A DNA stretch of 64,000 nt from Cystobacter fuscus DSM 2262. GTDB taxonomy: Bacteria; Myxococcota; Myxococcia; Myxococcales; Myxococcaceae. A model generated the notes under the pieces. It was not told the DNA's origin. It was given only the letters and a program-made list of their open reading frames with translations, and did no database searches. The position numbers and the translations under genes were made by a program. Shown here piece after piece: positions 43,248 through 55,032 of the stretch; position 1 is the first letter of the stretch, and every line of letters starts with the position of its first letter. Location of the stretch: the NCBI RefSeq assembly GCF_000335475.2, contig NZ_ANAH02000011.1, positions 62,001-126,000 of the forward strand. Direction: 5' to 3'.

Positions 43248-45644
43248 TCAGGGAGGCACGCAGGTGTGGGTGGTGGGGGAGCAGGAGAGGGAGGGCGCGC
43301 AGTCCTCGTTGCGCGCGCAGCCGGTGGCCTGTGGACAGTCGAAGCCCTTGCCGCCCGCCATGCCGGTGGCGATGAGGGCGTCCTTCACGTCGCCGGTGCT
43401 GTCGGTGCTCTCGAGGATGGGCCTGTTGCCGAAGGCGCCGTGCTGGTCGTGGGTGAGGAAGACGTAGTTGCCCTCGACGGACGAAGCGGAGATCTGGAAG
43501 TCACCACCCACGCCGTTGATGGCGGAGTAGATGGACTGGGCCACCTGGTCGGTGGGGAGGCCGTTGGTGACGGGCACTTTCTGGTGGCCCGGGGCGACGG
43601 AGCCATCGCGGTCGAACTCGAACACCACCGGAGGGTGGAGGCCGTCGTCGAGGGTGAAGGTGTCCCCCTCCCGGAAGAAGACGCCGCGGTTCTGGATGGT
43701 GAGCAGGCCACTGGCCTGGGAGAGCTGGGCGCGGGTGCACGTGTTGTCGCAGGTGCCACAGGCCAGGGTGTTGCCGTCGTCGCACTTCTCGCTCGGGCCG
43801 TTCGTGACGCCGTCTCCACAGACGGGGCCGGTGAGGGTGAGGATGGCCGAGCACGTGGCGTCGCACCGGGTGCACTGGGCGGTGCCGTCGTCGCAGGTGG
43901 TCTCGGTGAGGGTGTTGCCGTCGTCGCACTTCTCGTTCGGGCCATTCACGACGCCATCGCCGCAGCGGGGGCCGGTGAGGGTGAGGACGGCCGAGCACAC
44001 CGCGTCACAGGCCGTGCACTGGGGCACGCCATAGGGACAGGCGGTCTCGGTGGTGGTGTTGCCGTCGTCGCACTTCTCGCGCGCGTCGTTCACGACGCCA
44101 TCGCCACAGGCCCGGCCCTTCAGGGTGCGGCTCTCCGAGCAGGTGGCGTTGCACGCCGTGCATTGGAGGGTGCCGTAGGGGCACTCGGTCTCGGTGATGG
44201 CGTTGCCGTCGTCGCAGACCTCGACGCGCTTGGGGCCGTTGCGGTTCAACCGCCCGTCGCCGCAGACGTTGGGCCGGCACGTGCCGAGGCAGTCGTCCTC
44301 GTCGCTCCGGTTGCCGTCGTCACACTGCTCGTTCGCCTGGAGGTTGGCGAGGCCATCGCCACAGGCCGCGGGCGTGCAGTCGTTGTCGCACCAGGCGGAG
44401 AAGCCGCCGGTGTCGCACTGCTCGCCCGCCGCCGGGTTGAGGAACCGGTCACCGCAGACGGCCGGGGTGCAATCGGCGTCGCAGGTCGGGGAGTTGCCTC
44501 CCGTGTCGCACTGCTCGCCGCGCACGGTGTTGACGTGGTTGTCTCCGCACACGGCGATGGTGCAGTCGCTGTCACAGCCGAGGCTGTCGACGGCGCCCGG
44601 GTTGTCGCAGTGCTCCCCGGCGGTGGCGTTCACCAGCCCATCGCCGCACACGCGCCAGGTGCAGTTGTGGTTGCACTGCTTCGTCTCCTTGCCGTCGTCG
44701 CAGTCCTCCAGGCGCGGCTGCTGCCGATCCACGACGGCATCGCCGCAGATCGCCAGCAGGCAGGAGTTCAGGCAGTTGTCGTTGTTGGACGTGTTGCCGT
44801 CGTCGCACTCCTCGTCATCGTCGCGGATGCCGTTGCCGCAGCCCTTGCCCGAGCGGCAGTCGAAGCTGCACTCGTCGTTGGGCAGGGTGTTGCCGTCGTC
44901 ACACAGCTCGCCGACGGCCCGGTCCACGATGCCGTTGCCACACGTCTCGTCGGACTTGCAGTCCACGCTGCACCCGTCGCCCTCCTCGGTGTTGCCGTCG
45001 TCACACACCTCGCCGCGCGCCTGGTCCACGATGCCATTGCCGCAGATCTCGTTGGACTTGCAGTCGGCGCTGCACCCGTCGCCCCCCTCGGTGTTGCCGT
45101 CGTCGCACTGCTCGTCCCGCGAGCCGTCCGTGTAGCCGTTGCCGCACACCTCCAGCGACAGACAGTCGGCGCTGCACCCATCGCCGTTGTCGTTGTTGCC
45201 GTCGTCGCACTGCTCGCCCACCTGGGTGTCGGTGATGCCGTTGCCACACGCCTCGTTGGACTTGCAGTCGGCGCCGCACTTGTCGCCGTCCCGGGTGTTG
45301 CCGTCATCGCACTTCTCGCCCTGGCTCACGTCCACGATGCCGTTGCCGCACACCTCGATGGAGCGGCAGTCCCGGTTGCACCCATCGCCCTCGAGCAGGT
45401 TGCCGTCGTCACAGGCCTCGCCCGGCTGGAGGCGGCCATCGCCGCAGTCCGTCTTGAGGCACACGTCCTGGTTCGCGGCGCACTGCTGGCCCGCGGGGCA
45501 CACCAGCCCGGTGGCGCAGATGACGCTCGTGGGCTCGAAGCAGGCGGTGAAGAAGAGCACGAGGAAGGGCGCCCCGAGCAGCACGGCCCAGGGCCACGGG
45601 CGGTCGCGGCGGGTGGGGAGGGCGGAGGAATGCACTCGGTTCAT
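43248..45644 (-). CDS. DUF4215 lipoprotein with 16 cysteine-rich repeats
   Basis: 798 residues. A signal peptide ending FFTACFE makes it a probable lipoprotein, although a long N-terminal tail precedes it. I count 16 copies of the motif CGNGxxDxxxGExCDDGNxxxGDGC between about residues 65 and 620, some degenerate (CDTGG, CDNPG). Then a beta-rich domain (LLTIQNRGVFFREGDTFTLD...) and a closing Cys-rich segment. The repeat is the DUF4215/myxococcal Cys-rich type, usually surface exposed. Repeats 2-6 are almost regular at about 34 residues, and the later ones diverge. It precedes (in transcription order) the convergent-to-nothing gap before exbB. Its function is unknown; adhesion is a guess. Confidence 0.85.
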   Translation of the reverse strand: MNRVHSSALPTRRDRPWPWAVLLGAPFLVLFFTACFEPTSVICATGLVCPAGQQCAANQDVCLKTDCGDGRLQPGEACDDGNLLEGDGCNRDCRSIEVCGNGIVDVSQGEKCDDGNTRDGDKCGADCKSNEACGNGITDTQVGEQCDDGNNDNGDGCSADCLSLEVCGNGYTDGSRDEQCDDGNTEGGDGCSADCKSNEICGNGIVDQARGEVCDDGNTEEGDGCSVDCKSDETCGNGIVDRAVGELCDDGNTLPNDECSFDCRSGKGCGNGIRDDDEECDDGNTSNNDNCLNSCLLAICGDAVVDRQQPRLEDCDDGKETKQCNHNCTWRVCGDGLVNATAGEHCDNPGAVDSLGCDSDCTIAVCGDNHVNTVRGEQCDTGGNSPTCDADCTPAVCGDRFLNPAAGEQCDTGGFSAWCDNDCTPAACGDGLANLQANEQCDDGNRSDEDDCLGTCRPNVCGDGRLNRNGPKRVEVCDDGNAITETECPYGTLQCTACNATCSESRTLKGRACGDGVVNDAREKCDDGNTTTETACPYGVPQCTACDAVCSAVLTLTGPRCGDGVVNGPNEKCDDGNTLTETTCDDGTAQCTRCDATCSAILTLTGPVCGDGVTNGPSEKCDDGNTLACGTCDNTCTRAQLSQASGLLTIQNRGVFFREGDTFTLDDGLHPPVVFEFDRDGSVAPGHQKVPVTNGLPTDQVAQSIYSAINGVGGDFQISASSVEGNYVFLTHDQHGAFGNRPILESTDSTGDVKDALIATGMAGGKGFDCPQATGCARNEDCAPSLSCSPTTHTCVPP

Positions 45645-45656
45645 GGGAGTCTTCTC

Positions 45657-46867
45657 TTAGAAGCGCACCAGGGCCTGGACTCCGCCCGAGCCGCCACCCA
45701 GCAGCGGGCTGATGCTCACCTGGGGCTGGGCGAGCTGGGCCGGGTCGATGCGGTAGGCCTGGGGTTGGTTGAGCGCGGTGAGGACCGCGCCCGTGATGAA
45801 GGCCGCGCCCCCGACGGTATAGCCGACGATGGCCGAGGTCTGTAGCAGGTAGCCCCGCTCGAGCTGGGTGGCGAGGGAGAGGGGCGGCACGCAGCCGCCG
45901 CACGCGGCGATGCCCTCGTCGAAGGAGCGGAAGTGGCTGCGGCCCCGCACGTGCATCCAGGCGCTGCCTCCGGCGAGCGCCGCCCCCGCGCCCATCACCA
46001 GCCAGGGCATGGCGACGGGGAACCGGCGTCGGTAGCGCGTGAGCTCCTCGGTGGTGTACAGCCGCAGCGCGACGTGGGCCGTCTCGCCGGGCAGCAGGGT
46101 GCGGTTCAGGTTCTGGGGCAGGTGGCCCTGGCGCGTCGCCGTGAGGGTGTGCGCGCCCGGACGCACCAGGCCCGAGTAGTTCCCGGGGGCCTGGAACAGG
46201 GGCTTGCCATCCAGCAGCACGGTGGCGCCGGGCGTGTCGCAGGTGACGTCCAGACGCGCGAGCTGCTTCTCGAGCAGCAGCTTGTAGTTGCGCGCGTACT
46301 CGAACTTCTCCGCCTCCAGCGGCTCGACGCCAAAGCGCAGCGCGGCCTCCAGGTGCTCGTGCACCTCGAGGGGCTGGTCCAGGTTCATCAACGCCAGCGC
46401 GAGGTTGTAGTGGATGGCCGGGTGGCTCCACAGCCCGAGGGCCTCGCGGTACTTCTCGCTGGCCTTCACGAAGACGGCGTCCTTGAGCAGGGCATTGCCC
46501 GCCTGGAACAGCTCGAGCGCCCGCTGCTGATTCTCGAGCGGCACGCCCTGGGCCCAGGGGCGCTCGGGGGCGGGGCTCGGGGGCGGCGCGGGCGGAGTCG
46601 CCTCCGGACGGGGCTGCGTGGGGGCGTCGGGCGCGAGGGCGGAGGGCGGGGGCTCGGACGAGGACGGCCCGGGGGCGGCAGGCGCCTTCGGCGACCGCTT
46701 GTCGCGGGCCTTCCGGGAGCCCGTCTGCTTTCCCCGGCTCCCCTCGGGCGCGGAGAGGGTCTGCTGGGGAGCGCGGGAGCGTGGCGCCGCCAGTGGCGGC
46801 GGGGCCCACGGGGACAGCAGCGCCACCGACATGGCCAGGGCCACGCGCCCCCTTGTCACGGCGTGCC

Positions 46868-46871
<4 letters not shown>
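45657..46871 (-). CDS. PEGA-domain protein coupled to a Ser/Thr kinase
   Basis: 404 residues, starting with the GTG whose TGA overlaps the kinase stop (GTGA). A signal peptide (ALAMSVALLSPWAPPPLA) and Pro-rich linker lead to TPR-like helices (ALELFQAGNALLKDAVFVKA...), then a PEGA domain (LDVTCDTPGATVLLDGKPLF...) and two C-terminal membrane helices (MPWLVMGAGAALAGGSAW, GYTVGGAAFITGAVLTAL). PEGA domains bind cell-wall or surface ligands. It is co-translated with the kinase-STAND gene, so it may be its envelope partner. Its stop lies 12 bp before the DUF4215 gene start, which may extend the operon. Confidence 0.85.
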
Positions 46872-49831
<2,960 letters not shown>

Positions 49832-50075
49832 GTCCGGCGACGTTCCCTGCGACGCGTTCCCGAACCGGGGGGTTGAGAAGGGGAGGCGCCGTCCATTGTC
49901 GCGGAGCACGAAGCCCGTGGAGCCACCCCCCGTGTTGATCCAGACGCGCTGGAATCATACACGGACGGGCGTACGGAAGCACCCATGCCTCCCCTCCCGG
50001 CGCCTCTTCCGGGACGCGCGCGCCGTCCGGTGGCCGTTCACGGGGGGAGCACTCAGGCGGGCGAGCGGCCCGGGC

Positions 50076-50498
50076 TCAGGGCATCTGCTGGCCGCGCGTG
50101 TTCCACCAGTTCTCCCCGTAGCTGATGCACAACTGCTCCCCCGGCTCGATGTCACGCAGCGCGTAGAAGGTGAACACGTCCTTGGGCGAGGGGCCGCGCT
50201 GGTAGCCCCGGTAGTACGACACGTTGGGCTCCTGCGAGTGGTTGTAGATCATCCCGAAGCCGAACACGATCGCCACCCACTCGCCGCCCTGGTCCTCCTC
50301 GTGGGGGCCCCACTCGATGTTGAACACGTAGTCCGACATCGGTGAGGTGCGCACCGTGCGGAAGGGCGCCTTGAGATAGTGGCACTCCTCCAGGATGGTC
50401 CCCTCGGGGATGGCCTCGTCCGAGAACACCCCGTACCCCCACTCACACGGTCTGACCTTCAATCCTGGATGAACGAAGAGCGGCTCGCCTGGCTGCAT
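50076..50498 (-). CDS. SET-domain protein (putative protein lysine methyltransferase)
   Basis: 140 residues forming little more than a SET core. It shows KVRPCEWGYGVFSDEAIPEGT, the conserved GMIYNHSQEPNVSYYR (NHS cofactor motif) and PGEQLCISYGENWW (GEE/LxxxYG-type end with the catalytic Tyr). SET proteins methylate lysine in proteins using S-adenosylmethionine. Bacterial members are scattered and may act on ribosomal or histone-like proteins. It has no signal peptide and no obvious partner. The post-SET cysteines are absent, as in most prokaryotic forms. Confidence 0.8.
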   Translation of the reverse strand: MQPGEPLFVHPGLKVRPCEWGYGVFSDEAIPEGTILEECHYLKAPFRTVRTSPMSDYVFNIEWGPHEEDQGGEWVAIVFGFGMIYNHSQEPNVSYYRGYQRGPSPKDVFTFYALRDIEPGEQLCISYGENWWNTRGQQMP

Positions 50499-50665
50499 TC
50501 GGGGGTTGCTATCACGAATGGCCCCACCCGGGAGCGCCGCCTCCGCGCACCCCTCCCTCCCGGGGGGCTTGATGCTCTGACCTCCAACGTCCGCCGACCT
50601 TCGTCGGAGACTTCACGATTCGAAATCTTCCCAGGAGGGCCGTGGGTGCAATAAGTTCCTGCATT

Positions 50666-50708
50666 GGTGGATAAGTCCACCTTTAGTGAGAACCGGACTG
50701 CTCCGGTT
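50666..50708. promoter_or_regulatory. Two short perfect hairpins upstream of the M28 peptidase gene
   Basis: GGTGGA-TAAG-TCCACC (50666-50681) and AACCGGA-CTGC-TCCGGTT (50691-50708) are separated by 9 bp. Both have perfect 6-7-bp stems and 4-base loops. They sit 39-81 bp before the peptidase start and could be operators or leader structures. Neither is followed by a T-run. Confidence 0.45.
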
Positions 50709-50746
50709 TGCACTACCCCCCTGAAGAAGCACCCGAGGAGAAGTCC

Positions 50747-52525
50747 ATGGGAATGAGCAAGTTCGGTTCTGTCGCCGTATGGCTCGCGTGTGCCACGCCC
50801 GCGTTGGCGGAGGCCCCGCGGGAGAAGCAGGTGTGGATCACCATCGGCACGGACGCGCTGGAGCCCGTGCGGGGTGTCTTCCAGGGCAAGGGGCTGAAGC
50901 TGGCCGCGCCCACGGTCCAGAAGGGCGGCGTGGCGGTGCTGCGCGTGAGCGAGTCCCACGTGGAGCAGCTGGCGCTGGCGGTGCACGACAAGCTCAACCG
51001 CTGCGCGGGCTTCATCGCCCATGACTCCCAGGAGGAGGCGCTCGCGGCGATGGAGGCCGCCAACGCTCCCCCGACGCTGGCCGCCTCGCTCATCAGCTAC
51101 AACATCAACAACCCCGAGTCGGTGAGCGCGCTGCTGGGCTCGGTGACGGAGACGGAGATCCGCGGCACCATCAACTCGCTGTCCACCAACTGGCCCAACC
51201 GCTACTACAACGTGCAGAACGGCGTGGACGCGTCCACCTGGCTCAAGAACAAGTGGACGACGATCGCCGCCGGGCGCTCGGACATCACGGTGGAGCAGTT
51301 CGCGCACACCTGGAAGCAGCCCTCCGTCATCGCCACCATCCAGGGCACCACGCTGCCCAACGAGGTGGTGGTGATTGGCGGCCACCTGGACTCCATCAAC
51401 CAGAGCAGCCCCTCCACGGGCACGGCGCCGGGCGCGGATGACGACGCGTCGGGCGTGGCCTCGGTGACCGAGGTGCTGCGCGTGGCGGTGCTCAATGGCT
51501 ACAAGCCGGCGCGCACGGTGAAGTTCATGGCGTACGCGGGCGAGGAGGTGGGCCTGTACGGCTCCAAGGCCATCGCCAACTCGTTCAAGGCGAGCAGCGT
51601 GAACGTGGTGGGCGTGCTGCAGCTGGACATGACCAACTACAAGGGCTCCAGCTACGACTTCAGCATGGTGACGGACAACACCAACGCCACGCTCAACGCG
51701 TTCACCACCAGCCTCATCACCAAGTACCAGCCGGGGCTCACCTACACCAACATCACCTGTGGCTACGGCTGCTCGGACCACGCCTCGTGGACCAGCGCGG
51801 GCTACCCGGCCTCGATGCCCTTCGAGGCGTCGATGAGCACGAGCAACCCGAAGATCCACACCACGGGTGACACGCTGGCGTACATGGGCGGCACGGCGGC
51901 CAACTCGGTGAAGTTCGCCAAGCTGGGCGCCTCGTTCGTGGCCGAGGTGGCCAAGGGCGCCACCACGGGCGTCACGCCTCCTCCGACGGGCGGCGATGGC
52001 GGTGGCGGTGGGACGATCCCGACCGCGACCTACGACGCGACGTACAAGGCGCCCCGCTGCGCCGCGGCGGGCATCGGCTGCGACTCGGGCACGCTGCTCA
52101 ACGGCCGTGGTAGCCGGGGCCCCGAGTCGAACGCGCCCAACACCATCAACTCGAGCTGCGCGGACGGCTCCTCGGGCACCTACCACTCGGATGAGTCCAA
52201 CGACGCCCTCAAGGTGAGCACCACGGACGGCACGAACCTGGCCGCGGGCAAGACGGTGAAGATCGACGCCACCGTGTATGCCTACTCCACGTCCTCGGAC
52301 AAGCTGGACCTCTACTACACGACGAACGTGGCGAGCCCCACCTGGACGCTCATCGGCACGTACAGCCCGAGCTCCACCGGCACCACCACCATCTCCGCCA
52401 CGTACACCCTGCCCGCGGGCAGCGTGCAGGCCATCCGCGCCAACTTCCGCTACCAGGGCAGCGCGTCCGCCTGCAGCAGCGGCGCCTACGATGACCGCGA
52501 CGACCTGATCTTCGCGGTGCAGTGA
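50747..52525 (+). CDS. Secreted M28-family aminopeptidase
   Basis: 592 residues from the ATG at 50747, chosen because GAGGAG lies seven bases upstream. A short hydrophobic N-terminus ending ATPALAEA is a plausible signal peptide. The M28 core is complete: VVVIGGHLDSI, APGADDDASGVASV, MAYAGEEVGLYGS, QLDMTNY and CSDHASWTSAGYPA carry the zinc ligands and catalytic Glu. After the catalytic domain (ending about residue 400) a Gly-rich linker leads to a 170-residue beta-sandwich domain, probably a prepeptidase or jelly-roll binding module. It is a leucyl/aminopeptidase-type exoenzyme for predatory or saprophytic growth. A long hairpin follows the stop, and the RiPP precursor begins 226 bp downstream. 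Confidence 0.9.
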   Translation: MGMSKFGSVAVWLACATPALAEAPREKQVWITIGTDALEPVRGVFQGKGLKLAAPTVQKGGVAVLRVSESHVEQLALAVHDKLNRCAGFIAHDSQEEALAAMEAANAPPTLAASLISYNINNPESVSALLGSVTETEIRGTINSLSTNWPNRYYNVQNGVDASTWLKNKWTTIAAGRSDITVEQFAHTWKQPSVIATIQGTTLPNEVVVIGGHLDSINQSSPSTGTAPGADDDASGVASVTEVLRVAVLNGYKPARTVKFMAYAGEEVGLYGSKAIANSFKASSVNVVGVLQLDMTNYKGSSYDFSMVTDNTNATLNAFTTSLITKYQPGLTYTNITCGYGCSDHASWTSAGYPASMPFEASMSTSNPKIHTTGDTLAYMGGTAANSVKFAKLGASFVAEVAKGATTGVTPPPTGGDGGGGGTIPTATYDATYKAPRCAAAGIGCDSGTLLNGRGSRGPESNAPNTINSSCADGSSGTYHSDESNDALKVSTTDGTNLAAGKTVKIDATVYAYSTSSDKLDLYYTTNVASPTWTLIGTYSPSSTGTTTISATYTLPAGSVQAIRANFRYQGSASACSSGAYDDRDDLIFAVQ

Positions 52526-52535
52526 CGCCGTCCGG

Positions 52536-52563
52536 GCGGCTCCCTCCTCCTCGAGGGAGCCGC
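52536..52563 (+). terminator. Stem-loop after the M28 gene
   Basis: A perfect 11-bp stem GCGGCTCCCTC / GAGGGAGCCGC (52536-52546 with 52553-52563) encloses a 6-base loop 10 bp after the stop codon. No T-run follows, so it may stabilise the mRNA 3' end or act with the second hairpin downstream. Confidence 0.6.
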
Positions 52564-52580
52564 TCGTCCGCTGGTGGAAG

Positions 52581-52631
52581 CACGACGCCCCGGTACCCTG
52601 GCCTTTTCGAGCCACGGTCCGGGGCGTCGTG
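52581..52631 (+). terminator. Long stem-loop with T-run, second terminator of the M28 gene
   Basis: CACGACGCCCCGG (52581-52593) pairs perfectly with CCGGGGCGTCGTG (52619-52631), and the inner ACCCTGG/CCACGGT adds six more pairs, giving a stem of almost 20 bp with a small apical loop. GTTTC follows. It separates the M28 gene from the RiPP genes. Confidence 0.6.
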
Positions 52632-52689
52632 TTTCGCGCCGCCTGTCGATGGGCTCTTCCGGGCGCGCGTCCGTCTTCCGGGCCGGGAT

Positions 52690-52719
52690 TTGACCCAGGG
52701 CTTGGGTTTTCCCTAGAAT
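52690..52719 (+). promoter_or_regulatory. Sigma-70-type promoter of the RiPP precursor gene
   Basis: TTGACC (52690-52695) and TAGAAT (52714-52719) are separated by 18 bp. The -10 matches the consensus at five of six positions. The precursor ATG is 33 bp beyond. The placement between a terminator and a small gene supports it, although myxobacterial promoters are hard to predict. Confidence 0.5.
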
Positions 52720-52751
52720 TCCCGTCTCCACCATCAGTGAGAGGGTCCGCC

Positions 52752-52940
52752 ATGACGACGAAGGTCGAGAAGAAGCTGCCCCGCACGCAGGTCATCGAGC
52801 GCCAGAAGGAGCGCACCCGCGAGGTGCTGGAGATCGAGGAGGGCTCGCTGGACACCGTGCGCGGCGGCAGCGCCCGCTACGCGCTGCCCCCGCCTCCGCC
52901 CACGCCTCCCCCCACGGACCTGAGCAAGGACTCGCTCTAG
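52752..52940 (+). CDS. Candidate RiPP precursor peptide
   Basis: 62 residues from the ATG at 52752, with GAGAGGG eight bases upstream. The first 35 residues are charged and helical (KVEKKLPRTQVIERQKERTR, EVLEIEEG) like a leader peptide. SLDTVRGG (32-39) has the double-Gly ending that many leader peptides carry before the cleavage site. The remaining core (from residue 40, SARYALPPPPPTPPPTDLSK...) is strongly proline-rich, has one Tyr and no Cys. The radical SAM/SPASM maturase starts 15 bp after the stop codon. I know of no precursor with this core, but I cannot search. The alternative is an ordinary small protein, which the size, VRGG motif and gene order make less likely. Confidence 0.7.
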   Translation: MTTKVEKKLPRTQVIERQKERTREVLEIEEGSLDTVRGGSARYALPPPPPTPPPTDLSKDSL

Positions 52941-52955
52941 GCTTCTGCTCGCGTC

Positions 52956-54233
52956 ATGCCGCCCCCGGTCATCCAACCCCGCACGGCGCTCGCCGTGTGG
53001 GAGCTCACCCTGAAATGCAACCTCGCTTGCGGCCACTGCGGCTCGCGCGCGGGGAGCAAACGCGAGGATGAACTGTCGGCCGAGGAGGCGCTGGACCTGG
53101 TGCGCCAGCTCGCCGAGTCCGGCATCCAGGAGGTGACCATCGAGGGCGGCGAGGCGTTCCTGCGCCCGGACTGGCTCGACATCGCGCGGGCCATCTCCGC
53201 CCACGGCATGCGCTGCACCATGGTGACGGGAGGCTACGGCCTCTCGCGCGAGACGGCGCGCAAGATGAAGGAGGTGGGCATCGCGCACGTCTCCGTGTCC
53301 GTGGATGGGCTGGCGGCCACGCATGATCGCATCCGTGGCAAGCCCGGCTCGTTCCGCTTCTGTTTCGAGACGTTGGGGCACTTCCGCGAGGTGGGACTGC
53401 CCTTCAGCGCGAACACGCAGATCAACCGTCTGTCCGCCCCGGAGCTGCCCGAGCTGTACGTGCGCCTGCGCGACGCCGGCATCCGCGCCTGGCAGTTGCA
53501 GCTCACCTCTCCCATGGGCAACGGCGCGGACAACGCGTGGATGTTGTTGCAGCCCGCGGAGCTGCCCGAGCTCTACCGCACGCTCGCCCGCGTCGCCGTG
53601 CGCGCGCTCAAGGAAGAACGGCTCGCCCTCGCGCCCGCCAACGACATTGGCTATTACGGCCCGTACGACGAGTGGCTCTTCGCGAGTCTCGGCAAGGGCT
53701 GGTCGGGCTGCATGGCCGGACTGTCCGTGCTCGGCATCCACGCGGATGGCAGCGTCAAGGGCTGCCCCACGCTGCCCTCCGAGTACATCGGCGGCAACAT
53801 CCGCCAGCAGCCGCTGTCCGACATCCTGGAGACGCGCGAGCTCACCTTCAACATGGGCGCGGGAGCACCCGAGGGCGTCTCGCACATGTGGGGCTACTGC
53901 GGGGGCTGCCGCTACGCCGAGGCATGCCGGGGCGGCTGCAGCCAGATGGCGCATACGCTCTTCAACCAGCGTGGCAACAACCCCTACTGCCATTACCGCT
54001 CGCTGGAGCTGGCCGGGCGGGGCCTGCGCGAGCGGGTGGTGCGCGCCACTCCGGGCCCCGGGCGCCCCTTCGATCACGGCGTCTTCGAGCTGGTGGAGGA
54101 GCCACTCGGCGCGCCCTGGCCCGAGGACGACACCCACCGCTTCACCGCCGAGCGCGTGGTGTGGCCCCCCGGGTGGGAGGCCTATCCGCTGCCCGAGGCG
54201 CGGCCCGTTCCCTCCCGCGCCCAGGCGGGTTAG
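52956..54233 (+). CDS. Radical SAM/SPASM peptide maturase
   Basis: 425 residues. The radical cluster motif CNLACGHC (Cys21, 25, 28) is followed by TIEGGEAFLRPDW and VSVSVDGLAATHDRIRG. The SPASM region has Cys252 and Cys270 (CMAGLSVLGIHADGSVKGC), Cys315 and 318 (CGGC), Cys324 and 328 (CRGGC) and Cys345, enough to ligate two auxiliary Fe4S4 clusters. This is the architecture of enzymes that make Cys-to-alpha-carbon, Cys-Lys or C-C crosslinks in RiPPs. The N-terminal 20 residues are short, so a RiPP-recognition element is not evident. It starts 15 bp after the candidate precursor, so the two should be one transcript. No transporter or protease gene is immediately next to it. Confidence 0.9.
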   Translation: MPPPVIQPRTALAVWELTLKCNLACGHCGSRAGSKREDELSAEEALDLVRQLAESGIQEVTIEGGEAFLRPDWLDIARAISAHGMRCTMVTGGYGLSRETARKMKEVGIAHVSVSVDGLAATHDRIRGKPGSFRFCFETLGHFREVGLPFSANTQINRLSAPELPELYVRLRDAGIRAWQLQLTSPMGNGADNAWMLLQPAELPELYRTLARVAVRALKEERLALAPANDIGYYGPYDEWLFASLGKGWSGCMAGLSVLGIHADGSVKGCPTLPSEYIGGNIRQQPLSDILETRELTFNMGAGAPEGVSHMWGYCGGCRYAEACRGGCSQMAHTLFNQRGNNPYCHYRSLELAGRGLRERVVRATPGPGRPFDHGVFELVEEPLGAPWPEDDTHRFTAERVVWPPGWEAYPLPEARPVPSRAQAG

Positions 54234-54258
54234 CGCGCTCCGAGGGGAAGCGCTCGGC

Positions 54259-55032
54259 TCAGGCGCCTCCCCAGTTCATCGTCAGGCCGCCGTCGATCGT
54301 CCACGTCTGCCCGGTGACGTAGTCGCCGTCATCCGAGGCGAGGAAGAGCGCCAGCCGGGCGATCTCCTCGGGCTGCCCCGCGCGGTGCCAGGGAATCTGC
54401 TCGAGGGATTGCTCGCGCTGCTTGGGGTCGTCCAGGCGCTTCTGCGTCATGGGCGTCTGGATGAGGCCGGGGGCGATGCCGTTGACGTTGATGCGGTGCG
54501 GGGCGAGCTCCACCGACAGGCTGCGCGTGAACGAGCCGAGGCCCGCCTTGGACATGCCGTAGGGTGCGCTCTCCGGCGTGGGCAGATGCTGGGCCACCGA
54601 GCTGATGTTCACGATGCGCCCCTTGCCGCCGTGCTTCTTGCGCAGCTTGATGAAGGCGCGGGCACAGAAGACGGGCCCCATGAGGTTGACGCGGAGGATC
54701 TTCTCCAGCTGCGCGTCCTCCAGCTCGTCGACGGGGACCTTGCTCCCCATGCCCTGGCCCGCGTTGTTCACGAGGACGTCGAGCACGCCCAGCTCCGCCA
54801 CCGTGCGCTCGAAGAACCTCGCCACCGAGGCCGAGTCCCCCACGTCTCCCTGCAGGACGAGTGCGCGCCGTCCATAGGCCTCCACGAGGCGGCGCGTCTC
54901 CTGGGCGCCCTGCTCGTCCGAGTGGTAGATGATGCCGACGCTCGCCCCCTCCCGGGCGAAGATCTCCGCCGTCGCCTTGCCGATTCCCGAGTCCGCGCCG
55001 GTGATGAGGGCAACCTTTCCTTGGAGCTTCAT
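54259..55032 (-). CDS. SDR family oxidoreductase (glucose/3-oxoacyl-type)
   Basis: 257 residues from the ATG at 55032. It has TGADSGIGKATAE, DVLVNNAGQGMG, IVNISSVAQHLP, YGMSKAGLGSF and the closing DGGLTMNW, the classic SDR order. The loop YHSDEQGA after strand two points to NADPH or NADH without a clear choice. The substrate cannot be assigned. It is convergent with the radical SAM gene and shares no operon, so a role in the RiPP pathway is only a remote possibility. Confidence 0.9.
   Translation of the reverse strand: MKLQGKVALITGADSGIGKATAEIFAREGASVGIIYHSDEQGAQETRRLVEAYGRRALVLQGDVGDSASVARFFERTVAELGVLDVLVNNAGQGMGSKVPVDELEDAQLEKILRVNLMGPVFCARAFIKLRKKHGGKGRIVNISSVAQHLPTPESAPYGMSKAGLGSFTRSLSVELAPHRINVNGIAPGLIQTPMTQKRLDDPKQREQSLEQIPWHRAGQPEEIARLALFLASDDGDYVTGQTWTIDGGLTMNWGGA

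Noticed and set aside
43700-45450. Regularly spaced DNA repeats of about 100 bp, at first sight like a CRISPR or satellite array
   Set aside because: They encode the Cys-rich DUF4215 repeats, have no constant spacer length or palindromic core, and there is no cas gene nearby.
54259-55032. SDR gene as a RiPP tailoring enzyme
   Set aside because: It is on the opposite strand, convergent with the maturase, and resembles housekeeping glucose/3-oxoacyl-type enzymes. Gene order does not support a link.
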